Origin: Mya arenaria
Lineage: Eukaryota; Mollusca; Bivalvia; Myida; Myidae
Assembly (NCBI RefSeq): GCF_026914265.1
Contig: NC_069124.1
Span: forward strand, 58,248,589-58,312,588
Reading direction: 5' to 3'
DNA length: 64,000 bases
Below, piece after piece: positions 47,211-58,856 of the stretch. The stretch's first letter is position 1, and each line of letters opens with the position of its first letter. Made by a program: the position numbers and the translations under genes. The notes beneath the pieces were generated by a model. That model was given only the letters and a program-made list of their open reading frames with translations. It made no database searches and was not told the DNA's origin.

Positions 47211-47424
47211 CGTATATATTACAACGATTGTGAAGAAAGTTATAATAACTTATACTATGTCACTCTCGTTGGCACGATGTTGCGCGAGAGTCTTCTGTTG
47301 TGGGGGGAACCGGAGTGTCCCGAGAAAACCCCTTGTCCGGCTTGGTGACCACTAACCAAACTCACATGCGCTCAGGCCGGGAATAGAGCGAGTGCGCCAA
47401 TCACTGCGCTAATCCGGACAACCT
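47211..47424 (-). mobile_element. tRNA-headed SINE, family D
   Basis: Aligns with 29199-29436: ACTCTCGTTGGCACGATGTT, CTTGGTGACCACTAACCAAA, CTCACATGCGCTCAGGCCGG and a head ending CACTGCGCTAATCCGGACAA. The B-box region is partly deleted. Confidence 0.75.
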
Positions 47425-47464
47425 GCAGGATTGATTAATGAACATTTTTATCATGAACAAGCCA

Positions 47465-47540
47465 TATGTTGGATCGAGCCCTCGACCTGCCGCTCCGTAT
47501 GCAGGCCGCCATAACCACTAGTCACGGAGACGGTTTGGTC
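47465..47540 (-). mobile_element. tRNA-like SINE head
   Basis: On the minus strand TGACTAGTGGTTATGGCGGC (A box) and GTCGAGGGCTCGATCC (B box) lie at tRNA spacing. The cloverleaf is imperfect and no long body follows before the neighbouring SINE. Confidence 0.5.
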
Positions 47541-48196
47541 AAAATACACATTGTTCTGAATATACAAGTAACAAGAGCACCATACAGCGAATGCAAACGC
47601 TGGTCTGATTTTTAAATTTATTTTAAAATATAACTCGAAAAAACACCAGCAAGAGTTATTGGCCAGGCTACACATGTGTACATTTTCATAAGTAAAATGT
47701 ACACCAAGTTGAATGAAATTATATGGAAAAATAATCTCGTTTGACTTTACCAAATTTTCTATGCGCATTATTCGACAGTTACTAAAAACAGAGTTATGTG
47801 CTTTGCTACGCATGTCCATTTTGTCACTAGTAGTATGGATGCAATGTAAATATCTTGATTGTTGCTATGATATGACCAAGAGAGATGCATAAGATGATAA
47901 TTGATAACGGCATGCGTATGGACCTCGCTCCACATGAGTAAGTAGTCACTAGTAACATGTGTCAGACATTTCATAGTAATGACAAAGGTTTCGACAAGTG
48001 TTTGACCTACGACGTCGACGACGACGACGAAGGCTGACAAAATACCCAGATTGTTTTCTTCAAAAAACAACAAAAACAGGCGAGCTAAAAAGGTGGATTT
48101 TAAATGTTTAATATTGGTTTAATAGTTTATGCATTCTCGTCATGAACATAAGAATGGTGCTGATCACTAGATGCTATCAATTGTATTGATTCGTTG

Positions 48197-48256
48197 AGAA
48201 AAGAAATCACATTGGAATAAGAAATCACATTGGAATAAGAAATCACATTGGAATTA
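48197..48256 (+). repeat. three 20-bp tandem units
   Basis: AAGAAATCACATTGGAAT with two further bases is repeated three times in a row, nearly identical. Confidence 0.85.
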
Positions 48257-48259
48257 AAA

Positions 48260-49486
48260 CGACGAACCATCGGCAGCGGTGCAAGGAAGAAGGGTTATAA
48301 CTCATCCGGTATTAGACACATAGTGTGACGACGGAGAAGGAAATGATGCTAGGAGCAGAAAGCATGTATCATCATCGGCAACCACGGTATTTTTATCATT
48401 ACCTTTCCGTGGAAAAATTATCTGACAAAATACCACTTTAATGAATATGCATGAGGCAGGTGATACAACTCTTCTTTCAATGAAATTGCATGTTACAATT
48501 AAATACTCTTCATAGGCAAGTTGTCTAAGCGACTGTTTTAAAATTTGCAGCTATCTGGCCGACCATTTCGCTTGCAGAATACTTTTTTTCTTCGAGAACA
48601 CATTAGTATAAGTGTATGTGCATATTTCCGCATTTGGTCCATGCAGTACCTATGAAACTGCCTCTAATAATTCATGATAACGAGATTTTCCTCGCCAATT
48701 CGCCCAATGTACACAACAAAACAGAACGCAATGTTGTATCGTGAGAGTCCGACGGTGCAAGTTTATATAATTTTAAATGCTCGCCACTAGTTTTTTTTAC
48801 GACTTGTTCGTAGCAGCCTCTCGTTACATATAAAAATAACAAGAACGCCGCGGAGAGAACACAAACGCTCGTCTGATGTTTTTCAGCGAAAAAGGGGCAA
48901 AGCTCATCAGTTACTAAAATATGCGTATTTTTCTAGTAGAATGTGCAGCAAGTTTATATTTGAATATATATTATCAATTATGGCGTACGTTAGATGTGCA
49001 CATCAACAACGATGCCTATGGCTAGTATTATAGCTAGCTATTATGGCTAGTAATATTAAAAAGTTTGCTTTCTCTGTAACAATTGGCCGTTTTAGATATG
49101 GACATTATTGCAAAGACTTGTGCTTTCCTGGCATTCTTACCAAATTTAATAAAACTACATATTGCGATATGCATACTCACACATAAAAACATCATATTGT
49201 GAGAACATTCAGAGTCACTAATTATATTTTTTTATACAACATTTAATATGTTTTATCTCAACAAAAGACCAAACTTTCGTGTAAAAATCGTGACAACTTC
49301 GGAGAGCGATTAACATGTTGCAATAACTTGTTTCACAAGATTTTTTTAAATTCTGCTGTTGGTGTTTACTTTTCCTTAAACATCACATGTTATGCTCGTA
49401 GCTGTTTAACCTGTGCCAACTGGTATTGTTGTTGTCGTCCCACCAGACTCTTTTACCCCGTAGACACTAACATGGGAATAGCTTCA
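48260..49486. other. intergenic DNA downstream of the membrane-protein gene
   Basis: No supported gene. A fragment near 48838 (ACAAGAACGCCGCGGAGAGA) resembles one at about 47570 and belongs to a dispersed family of unknown type. Confidence 0.35.
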
Positions 49487-50017
49487 TTAACTATTCTTTT
49501 TCGCTTCTTCGGCTTCAGCCTTCTGCTTGGCCGCCAGTTTACCATTGTATATGGCGGCACCTAACAAGCCGGCCGTCATCCCCATCAGGCCGCCGAACCA
49601 GACCCCTCCTCCGGTGGCCGCCCCTATGGCGGCGCCACCCAAGCTGGTCACTGTGCAAGCCTGGTCCACACGCACCTGTCCGCGATTGTGTCGAAGCCGG
49701 TAACAGCGGTCCCATACTTTATACTCCTCATCTTTCCTGATTGTAAGATACGTTGCTAAAATCCCTCCAGGTACACCCAGAAGCACGCCAACCCGTCCAC
49801 ATTTCGCCATTTTCATTCTGAGGCAAGCAGCATTACGCGTTTCCTTCTTCCGTACTGCTGCAAGGGGCCCGACAATCCACGTGCCAATAATGCCGTAAAA
49901 CTGCATGGACTTGATGATCACATGCGTTGTTAGCTCCACCGTTGGGTAGGGGACTTTCTGCATCTCCTCGTCCGTCAGCGAACCCCCGCCCATGTTTCGC
50001 AGCCACTCGGCACTCAT
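49487..50017 (-). CDS. small glycine-rich multi-pass membrane protein (DUF1757/Tim17-like?), single coding exon
   Basis: An intact 176-residue frame starting MSAEWLRNMGGGSLTDEEMQ. It has three or four hydrophobic, glycine-zipper segments: around residues 40-55 (IIGTWIVGPLAA), 75-92 (GVLLGVPGGILATYL), 123-140 (SLGGAAIGAATGGGVWFGG) and 142-156 (MGMTAGLLGAAIYNG), with a basic loop (WDRCYRLRHNRG) and a charged, Ala/Lys/Glu-rich C-terminus. The pattern resembles Tim17/NDUFA11-type inner-membrane proteins and, from memory, the DUF1757 family; that is a tentative assignment. The ATG is preceded by a good acceptor (tttacag at about 50036), so a 5' UTR intron is likely. Codon use is GC-rich and unlike the flanks, supporting a real, selected gene. 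Confidence 0.8.
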   Translation of the reverse strand: MSAEWLRNMGGGSLTDEEMQKVPYPTVELTTHVIIKSMQFYGIIGTWIVGPLAAVRKKETRNAACLRMKMAKCGRVGVLLGVPGGILATYLTIRKDEEYKVWDRCYRLRHNRGQVRVDQACTVTSLGGAAIGAATGGGVWFGGLMGMTAGLLGAAIYNGKLAAKQKAEAEEAKKNS

Positions 50018-50524
50018 TGTGCTTCAGATAGCGGCCTGTAAATGTTTGGAATTAGGAAGGTAAGTCACAACATGAAGCACATAATTATCTTTACGCCATA
50101 ATATCACTGCAATATATCATTATTTACATACAACGCTAAAGTAGCCCCATACACTCCTTTCACCGACATAAAGCAGTAGACCCTTTACTCACACTGTTTC
50201 GACAGTCAGCAACACAAGGGTGACTCGCAGACGACAAACGGTAACGGTTAAATTAATCGTGTGGCAATTACTAAATTTGACATTTGTTTAATAATCAGTT
50301 TGAATCCCAGGTGATCGTCACATAGCTTGGTCATTGAAATATGGCCCTTCAGTCCTTTGATATTTAAAAAAAAAATAATATGGCCATTCAGCCCATTAAT
50401 ATTGTTTAAAAATTAACAAAAATAATTCAAATTGATAAAATGACATTTCATTACGTTTCTATGAGTATAACTAGAAAAAATATCATTATATATGTCTATT
50501 TTTATATACAAATGATCAGATTGC

Positions 50525-50750
50525 AGATTTTCATTTTCCGTTCGAAAATTAATGTTTTATGGCTTAAACCGTTACTAACGGTTTAAGAAAGATGCATCAT
50601 ATTTTTAAATTAAATATAAAAATCTGCGATCTTTATTTTTGTCAGCAGTCTTATATAACTGGTTTCCATAGATTTTCGCAAAAAAGTCGTTCCAAGAAAG
50701 AAAAGAAAAAAAGTTGTCAAAACATTCAATCTGTGAGAGTGCAGCTTTTT
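50525..50750. mobile_element. 5'-truncated MITE, family C
   Basis: Matches the 3' two thirds of 13924-14260, including TTTTCATTTTCCGTTCGAAA, ATAAAAATCTGCGATC and the end CAATCTGTGAGAGTGCAGCT. Confidence 0.75.
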
Positions 50751-50759
50751 AACGCTTAC

Positions 50760-52150
50760 AATGTAAATGATACGTGGATGACGAAGTGCGCAGAATTAAC
50801 TTGTACACACGTACAAGGTCAGAGACCACTAAATATTTATCCTATATGCTGGTATTCTATAGTAAATTGACCAATTGAAATTATGCAAGATAACATTGAT
50901 TTCTAGTGCTTCACGACCGCCAAACGCCATATATGGGGAGAAAGCTCCACGTGTGTACTAAATACAAAGTAAGATTGGTTTAACGTAAGCACTGTGTATT
51001 CGGTAAAAAGACCGTATCCGCTGTACATACGAAGACAAACAATTCACATTTATAGTGTGTGTGTTTTTCGACAGAAAATGGTAAAGGTATGTTTAAATGA
51101 AGTCTCATTCCATTCGAAATATCTTCAAACTCAGGATTTTAATGGGCTCTTTGCTCGTTTGAAATACACTAAGGTACATTCACAATATTAGGCAATTCGT
51201 CGCTACTGTCACAATTCCAAGGGCCCAATTATAGAGAGTGAATGAACACTGATGTATAAATTCTGCACGAGTGTATGAGGCCGCCTGCATAAACGCTCAA
51301 TCGCTGATGCGTCAGTTCTTGATTTGTTGAAGTTGCACATGATTCGAAATTTAATTACTTGGGTGTATTTGGGCGGAGCAAATGCCACGATTGTTTAATG
51401 CACCAAAATCTGCAAAAGCCTAGTTAATTTGCATACAGAAGCATTAAATGTGGAGGCAAGTTTTTTTATATAATCTTAATTCTAACCATCTGTCAATTTT
51501 TAATATTTATATCTCAACCAGCAAAATTGTGCTAGCCGGTCTAAATGTATAATGAGTCATTTAATGATTGAACAACTTCTGTCATTATAGAAAATGGCCT
51601 TCTTCATTGAGCAACTTAATTATATGTCAATATGTTTAAATATTCGAAATGTGTCAATCTGAAAGACAAAAACCCGTTCCTGATTTTACCAACTGCCGAC
51701 ACAGTTCGTCATTAATTAAATAGAAAATGTATTTTAAAGACGTGTACACCTTTACTGTCATATTACAATTAAGGTTCATGAACTTTTTATCTACAGCATG
51801 TACATGCATTTTCAAAAAATGTATGTACACGTAAAACAAGTAGGTTGGTACTCACATTAAGATCCCCTATAGCGTTTTAGTAAATGATGCTTCTATATCC
51901 CAATGCACTGATCATTAATCAATTTAATGGTCGTACTTAACCTGAATACGTGCAGAAAAATAAGAGATACCAGTTTATCAATATCTCTCGCTTTCTCCTT
52001 AGATTTTAAAGTATTTTCAGTTTATTCGTGTCAATCACATACAACTTTATTCATAATTTCCATGCCAGGTACGATCTTTTTGTGCAAGCAAACAGAAACC
52101 TGACACTGTTCACACACGGTAATGTAGGGATTTCGCATTAGCGCCGTAAC
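50760..52150. other. intergenic DNA, nothing supported
   Basis: AT-rich with only short frames, no repeats I can define and no splice-bounded coding stretch. Confidence 0.35.
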
Positions 52151-52158
52151 CCTTTGAC

Positions 52159-52996
52159 TCATGCCCCTCCCTCAGAACCCTCAGAACCCTCAAAACCGAA
52201 ATGTATTTGGTTGCAATGTAATGTAAATGTACTAGTTTCCTCTGTATGCCCTCGTAGTGGTATGTTTTGCTTTGCACAGAGAACTATTCTTTCAATTATT
52301 ATATGCAAGACATGTCTGTTATTCTCCACTGCTGTCCGTGCGGAGTCCGACAGTTTCATGTTAATAGACTCACGTTTTCCAAATTGTATGTCTTGATAAC
52401 TTTCAGCTCGAGCGGAAGCATTATTATGACAAGTTTCATTTTCATGACGTGTAACCAACGATGACAAGTTCTTCCAATCAGTCATACCAGATGTAAACGT
52501 CTTCTCTCGGCCATCAGTACCTCCAAACAGGCAACAGTTCACACAATATATTGCATCCTTTGACTTAGAATACCGCAACCATTTGTTCTCCAATAGCCAT
52601 TTACCATTCAGTTTTCGTTGTTTGCCTCCAAATGTCATGTAAAGCAAAATATTTCAGTGTTAAACATTTTTGAGATAATTCTAGAAAAATGGTTTCGGAC
52701 GGACGGATGGACGTAAAGACAGACGAAAGTAAAAAAAACAAACATCAACTGGTTACAAAAGTATTATGAGTGGTATTTTTTTTAATTTGTATGCTGGATC
52801 GAGAAATCGAACCGGGGGACGCTGGTGTGGTAGTGAAGCATTATACCACTACACCACAGTCGATTAGCCAGTATGAGACATGTTAAACTAATAAATAACT
52901 ACTAGTTTCAGTCAGAAGACGTCGCATCGTTTCCTCATCAGTGGCACAGAAGCTAGAACCGCCAATATCCGGATATGGAGGGTCTTGGTCGGCCAT
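52159..52996 (-). pseudogene. hAT/ZMYM1-like transposase, N-terminal fragment
   Basis: From an ATG at 52996 a short exon reads MADQDPPYPDIGGSSFCATD and runs to about 52890. A second open stretch (52647-52159) carries a TTF-type zinc finger: KWLLENKWLRYSKSKDAIYC with VNCCLFGG downstream, then FTSGMTDWKNLSSLVTRHEN and SARTAVENNRHVLHIIIERI, a layout shared by ZMYM1-like/hAT transposases. The catalytic RNase H-like core and dimerisation domain are missing here. A tRNA-headed SINE (about 52745-52880) lies between the two parts, so they could be exons split by an intron or one frame broken by the insertion. Confidence 0.65.
52745..52880 (-). mobile_element. tRNA-headed SINE inside the hAT N-terminal fragment
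   Basis: On the minus strand GTGGTGTAGTGGTATAATGC (A box) and CCCCGGTTCGATTTCTCGA (B box) at tRNA spacing, followed by an AT-rich tail. The acceptor-arm pairing is poor, so it is not a working tRNA. Confidence 0.6.
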
Positions 52997-55261
52997 GTCA
53001 AGTTGTTACAATTTCAAGTGTTGGCAGGAAATTTTAACAATATATAGTCCGTAATGGGGCATTTGGAGCGTATTTTATTACGTTTTTCTCATGTTTAGAA
53101 ATTAAAAGAAAACTTAGACGGGTTTTTTGGAGGGGGGGGGGGGCAATCAAGATCCCGCGGCTAGAGTCATGTTCCTTTACAGTCGGCTAATGCAACTTAA
53201 TCAATACGCAGTAACGATGTGTCAGTCATTGGAATATACTGATTATTAAATTTCACATATCGTACTCAAATTAAAATGAAATTTTAAGTTCTCTATACAC
53301 ATTCGCTATGCGCTCGCTCCATTTTCTGTAGGTCGCCAAAATGAAATCAAACATAATTATATATAGATGATATTTAAAACACAATTTTCATTGAAAATTT
53401 CCTTGCCATTGTTGTAGATATTCGTCAATAAGACATTGTTTAAAAATACAAATAGAATGTTTTCTGTCAGTATGGGAACCATACACAATAGAACTCATAT
53501 CGTGCGAGATGGTTATAACATTACTTAACCAGTTTGTTTTATCATTATCAATCAGGGGCGTAGCTTGGCAGAAATCAATGTGTAGGCCCCGTTTTTCTAG
53601 GGGGGGGGGGGGGGGTCGGGGGCATGCCCCCCCCCCCTTAAAATTTTGAAATCCTATATCGCAGCTGTATTTTGGGGCATTTTTTAAAGGAAAAATAAAT
53701 TTTATAATTTTGCAGTTTTTGTCAAGCTGAAAAGTATATTCCATACATAAATTAACGATTATCGAAAAACTCTCCGTTCTGTATTCAGAATATATAAATG
53801 AAATGAATATATAACCGACCATGTCAATAAAAGTAATCAGACTAAGAAACTGGAACTAGATAGTAATCGTACGAATCAAACACTTTCTGTAGCAAAGGCC
53901 GGTGTAACGTTGTAAACTGACCCCCATAGAATAATGACCCCCCGGTCATTATTTTATATAGAATAGTGACTCCCCGGTCAAAATATTATGAGCGGGGGGT
54001 CATAATATTATGACTCCCCCACACGTAAAAAAATGACCCTCACAAAGAATTGTGCCCCCCTATAGAATAACGACCCCCTAACCCAAACCTTAACCCATCC
54101 AAGGTACACTTACAACATTATAGGCATCGGAGGAGAATATGGCAATGACACCCGTCCGTGCGTGCGTCCGTGCTGCGTACGAGCAATATTTTTTTGTGAC
54201 CGCAACTCTTCATTCATTATTGGACGGAATTGATTCAAACTTATAGGGATTACTACTACCAATGCCTAGTTGTGCAGAAAGAAAAAAAATGATTTGCTCC
54301 ACCTGTTCGGGAGTTATGGCCCTTAAATTCGAACAACATCTTATTGTCATGGGCGTCACAGGTCATAAAACATGGGACTTCCCCACAACCGATACGCATA
54401 TTTTATGGCTTAAATTGATATAATTGTTTACGTTTACAACTTAAAAACGCCTGAGAAGTGACACAAATACCCTAAATCCAAAAAGGATGTCTCTTCAACA
54501 ATATACTGAAATTTAAATATTTTTTAACGACGAGGAGCGTCACAGGTAATAAAACCACTATGCTACCCCACACCCGTTTCGCCTATTTTTGGAGGTATAT
54601 ATTATGAGTGATATATAGGTGACATAAAGAAGGTTAAGGGTATTTGACATCACTTTCAGGGGTGGCATAAAACAATGTGCTTTTCCACGTATGAATTGCC
54701 TTTTTTACAATCTTGCACTCCAGAAAATGAACTATTTTACCTTCAATAGCATTTTTTCGTAATGAGCCCGCGAACCAATGCTATAACGAAATTAGTGCAG
54801 CATGTAGGATGCAATAACAAAATGATGTTTCTTCTAAAATTTCTGACAAAATCACCGTTACTATAAGTTCTAGAATGCTTACACTACATTGTACAGAAGG
54901 TAAATTAATAATTATATACATGTATGCGTAACATAATGCGATGTCACAAAGTTACTAGGCTCTTAAAGGTACTACCTCAACGAATCTTGGAAAAATCTTG
55001 GAAAATAAAACTTACGCCTGTTGAAATACTTGAAGCATGATACCTTTATAGGTAACAAAATGATTTAGATCTATACCATGTTCTAACCAAAAAGTCATGC
55101 ACCTTTAAAGCAAGGGTTTCGTGATCTATGTTCTAAGTTTGTTCTACCGTGTACCTTGAAAGTTGCAGGGGTTTCAAGTTGCAAAAGGATTCCTTTATGT
55201 ATCCCCATTCCATTAGGTCATCTGTTTCTATTGGCAAAGGTTTGATACGGCGACACAATAT

Positions 55262-55324
55262 CCCTTTGGCGAGACTTATACGCTTTAATAAGCAAGCGCG
55301 CTATCATTGCGCCACCGAGGCTCA
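55262..55324 (-). mobile_element. tRNA-like fragment
   Basis: On the minus strand CCTCGGTGGCGCAATGATAG then CGCGC resembles the 5' half and A box of a tRNA (Arg-like). No B box follows at the right spacing. Confidence 0.35.
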
Positions 55325-55429
55325 CGGTCAAGATCTTGAGGAAGCTAACCAGCTAGCTAGCGTCGGTGGTTCTACCCAGTTAAAAATTGCCCGGAGAGGC
55401 ACCTGGGGTCTACCTCCATCATGTAAAGC

Positions 55430-55880
55430 TGGTATGTCCACACCACAATGTCATCGTAGAGACACAATATCCCTTTGGTGCCTTCCTCCACCATGTAAAG
55501 CTGGTTATGTCCACACCACAATGTCATCGTAGAGACACAATATCCCTTTGGTGCCTTCCTCCACCATGTAAAGCTGGTATGTCCACACCACAATGTCATC
55601 GTAGAGACACAATATCCCTTTGGTGCCTTCCTCCACCATGTAAAGCTGGTATGTCCACACCACAATGTCATCGTAGAGACACAATATCCCTTTGGTGCCT
55701 TCCTCCACCATGTAAAGCTGGTATGTCCACACCACAATGTCATCGTAGAGACACAATATCCCTTTGGTGCCTTCCTTCACCATGTAAAACTGGTTATGTC
55801 CACACCACAATGTCATCGTAGAGACACAATATCCCTTTGGTGCCTTCCTCCACCATGTAAAGCTGGTATGTCCACACCAC
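55430..55880. repeat. 72-bp tandem array, about six copies
   Basis: The unit contains GTATGTCCACACCACAATGT, CATCGTAGAGACACAATATC and CCTTTGGTGCCTTCCTCCAC, 72 (sometimes 73) bases apart and nearly identical. A length divisible by three opens long spurious frames on both strands. Confidence 0.92.
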
Positions 55881-56329
55881 GTAAAGAGGTGGGAGGGTCA
55901 TAAAACTGGGATATAACAACAACAACAACAACAACATCGGCCTCAACCGATATATAGCTGTTTTTTTTTAAGATGCGTTATGCTACCGGAATTCGATCAA
56001 TAGAGTGTATTAAGGTGGCTTGCCTGTCTTCTTTGACGTCAGTCGACGTAATAATGGTCGAAAAGTAAAGATATCGTATTGCCCTGATATTTGGTATTCA
56101 TATACAAGGACACCTCTCCTTCATTTTGTACGATTCAGATCTTTTATATTCCTTTTTTGTTTAGCAAAGGGCTGTTTCGTACTAACAATTAATGAAAAAT
56201 TGAAGTATCTGGAGTAAAAATGGCTTCTTTTTTTTCGCTATATTATTTTCAAAAACAACATTCGGATGCTCTTGACAAAGGAAACAAATGATATAAGTCT
56301 GTTGTCAATCGGAAATTTCATAAAATGTC

Positions 56330-56470
56330 ACTAAGAGGACGGGAGGCGGACTTCGGATCCACAGGTCCTGGGTTCAAACCCCGCCCATAACAAGTTTTTT
56401 CCATCAAAATCTCTTCAAACCATAAACACGTGCTTGTCGAGGGACGGTGTCCACATTCATCCCTAACTTT
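56330..56470 (+). mobile_element. tRNA-derived SINE fragment
   Basis: GGTCCTGGGTTCAAACCCCG is a perfect B-box arm with its complement, but the A box is weak. The tail contains GGGACGGTGTCCACATTCAT. Confidence 0.5.
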
Positions 56471-56696
56471 AAATAAAATTTGGTGTAAGCTAAGATTCTA
56501 CCCATAATATCTATGTTCTCAATTACTCAATTTTAAGACTTAGTACATTTATTTTAAGTGAATAGATAAGAAAGAATAAGTTAGAAATAGGAAAATAGTA
56601 AGAATTGTTTGTAAATAAATACAAATAGTTTATAGTAACCTTAAAACGACGTAGGTATATCTAAGTCATATATACTGCTGTTGTGTCAGCTGTAGA

Positions 56697-56697
56697 C

Positions 56698-56741
<44 letters not shown>
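56697..56741. repeat. (GCA)n microsatellite
   Basis: About 14 GCA units, followed by (ACA)n. Confidence 0.95.
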
Positions 56742-56743
<2 letters not shown>

Positions 56744-57037
56744 CAACAACAACAAATATAAGCAATAGAAACACGACAGTGACTTGAAATGACATAGAGT
56801 ATGTTAGTAATAGGTTAGGTGGGGGTCAATATTTTATAGATAAAATCGGGGGGTCATTATTTTATAAGGGGTGTCAGTATTTTATAGAAAGGGGTCATTA
56901 TTCTATATAAAATAATGACCGGGGGGTCATTATTCTATGGGGGTCAGTTTACAACGTTACACCGGCTACACTTGCTTCTGAAAAAGTTAAGCTTCCTGCA
57001 CTTCTTTGAAGCGAATGTGTATATAACATTATTAATG

Positions 57038-57933
57038 TCAACTGGACATGTCCTTGTGAATATGCAGTAATGCCAACGATGACATCCTGTCTGTGCTCAA
57101 GGTCGACTGCAAATAGTTCTTGATTCGCTTCATAGCACTAAACGATCGTTCGCATGGTGCTGATGTCGGTGGCATTGTCAACAGTACTCCGAGAATGCCA
57201 TAAATACACGGGTACAAATCTTTGCTCGTCTGTCGGAGCGTATCTTGGAGCCGAGGCGGTCTACTTTCCGCGATATTCCACCGAACTCTCCACCTCTCAA
57301 CTTCGTTACCGAAAGCTTCAAACGAATGCTGGAGATCTGGAGCATATGCGGCATATATGGACAGAAGCATTTCATCTTGTAGACCTGACAATCGGTTTGG
57401 CAGAAGATACTGTGCCGCAGACGGTCTTCATTGCTTAAAATGCGGGTCTCCATTTCCTGTGTCAAATGGTCAAGGAATACATTGAACAGTGTTATTCTCC
57501 AATAGTCGGTAACAGTATCTACATCCGGGTTAGCGAGGTGATTTTGCCTACCAGCCCTTCTTGGTCTCGACGGGATTATATCAAATTCCGCAGCAACATT
57601 TGTAGCTTTTTCAAAGAGAGCGCCCCACACTTCTGGGTCGTTTCGCTCATTGTTCATTAGCTGAATGACGACCTTAGCCTCACCAATTGCATGCAATAGA
57701 TCGTTTTCTTCTTATTGCAATAGGTTTGTTAATGCAACCGTGGAACTAACCACATGTTCAGCCACTATCAATGCTATAATGAATTCAAAGCAAAGTATCC
57801 CTGCCACATACTGCCCTGCTTTGTTATCTCCATCGTCATTTAGTATTTCAAGCGTATGAACTACAACGGGAAATGCGTTCTTGAAAGTCGCCAGGGCATC
57901 GGCGCGACTCGACCACCTTGTTTTTTTTATCAA
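57038..57933 (-). pseudogene. hAT/ZMYM1-like transposase, C-terminal fragment with dimerisation domain
   Basis: Three stretches on the complement: 57933-57712 (KTRWSSRADALATFKNAFPV), 57696-57340 or so (NDPEVWGALFEKATNVAAEF, then DYWRITLFNVFLDHLTQEME) and 57391-57038 (SKDLYPCIYGILGVLLTMPP, SAPCERSFSAMKRIKNYLQS, ALLHIHKDMSS and stop). The last holds the CERSFSAMKRIK block of the hAT C-terminal dimerisation domain. At least two frame changes separate the stretches, so the copy is dead. It is cut off at 57933 by a piece of the 180-bp repeat that also occurs at 37.4-38.9 kb. Confidence 0.75.
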
Positions 57934-58380
57934 TATGAATAAAATTTCAAATATAATCCGATTATGAAGCCTATCTCATTATATTATTTTTTTAAATATT
58001 TATTTGTTCAAAATAAATGAGTTATGAGAGGATTTTACTTCTCAAAAAGTGGATTTCACTTCCAATATCCGATCTCTTTTTCAAAATATTCTACAACTTT
58101 CTTATTTTTGATCAATGTTAATAAAATTCAAAATATTAAACAATTATCAAGCTTTTTCAAATATTTATTCAACAAAAATAAATATTTGTTAAAAATAAAT
58201 GAGTTATGAAGTGGATTTCACGTCTCAAAAAGTGGATTTCACTTCTCGAAAATTGGATTTCACTTCGATTTCCGATCTTTTTGCAAATTATATCTACAAC
58301 TTCCTTATTTTTGGATCAATTCGAATAGAAATTGAAATATAAACCTATTATGAAGCCTTTTCAGTTATTTGTTCCACAAA
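57934..58380 (-). repeat. ~180-bp repeat units, family E, inverted
   Basis: Two to three degenerate units with CTCAAAAAGTGGATTTCACT, TTTCCGATC and AAAATAAATGAGTTATGA, the complement of 37.4-38.3 kb. It abuts the broken end of the hAT C-terminal fragment. Confidence 0.7.
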
Positions 58381-58856
58381 AAGAAATATACATAAGAGCA
58401 CGGTTACAACATGCAGAGATATGCCATATTTGCCGAGAAAATACGAAAATATGAGGATAAATTAAACACATTTATTTGTAAACATTGCCTCCCGAGCCAC
58501 AATCTGTTCAATATCATTTTTATCTTTAAAGTTATGATACCAAACTAAGATGTCGATTGAAGAATATGTTTTTCCCACACACTGGACGAATTCATTTTTC
58601 AAATTTATAAAAGAAAGTCAACTTACCATGCAAAAAATGGTCCCATAATCGGTATAACAGTGAATTATTTGAATCTAGAAAAAAATATTAAATCTAGAAT
58701 GCTTAGACCAAGTTGAGATTGATATCTTATATCAACACAGTGCATAGACTCTATACACTATATGGATATGCACGATACACCGTGACAGTACATACACTGG
58801 CGTTATATTCTATACCAGTATATACTGTGCACGGTATATATTCTATTCATTCTCAG

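Larger units (their letters stand above)
53898..56966. mobile_element. 3.07-kb inverted-repeat element with TAATGACCCCC-type subterminal arrays
   Basis: The ends GCCGGTGTAACGTTGTAAAC and its complement start inverted repeats that look identical for about 65-70 bases, then continue as degenerate arrays of GGGGGTCATTATTCTATA-like words (left to about 54085, right from about 56815). The interior holds a 72-bp tandem array, (AAC)n and (GCA)n microsatellites and tRNA-like pieces, but no transposase. No clear target duplication. The near-identical ends suggest recent activity. Confidence 0.75.

Noticed and set aside
53552-53645. hAT-like end CAGGGGCGTAGCTTGG with G-rich tract
   Set aside because: No matching inverted end or target duplication could be found; too little to call an element.
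56336-56400. tRNA gene
   Set aside because: Good B box but no acceptor-arm pairing and a poor A box; a SINE fragment is more likely. The same applies to tRNA-like stretches at 18.97, 47.5, 52.8 and 55.3 kb.
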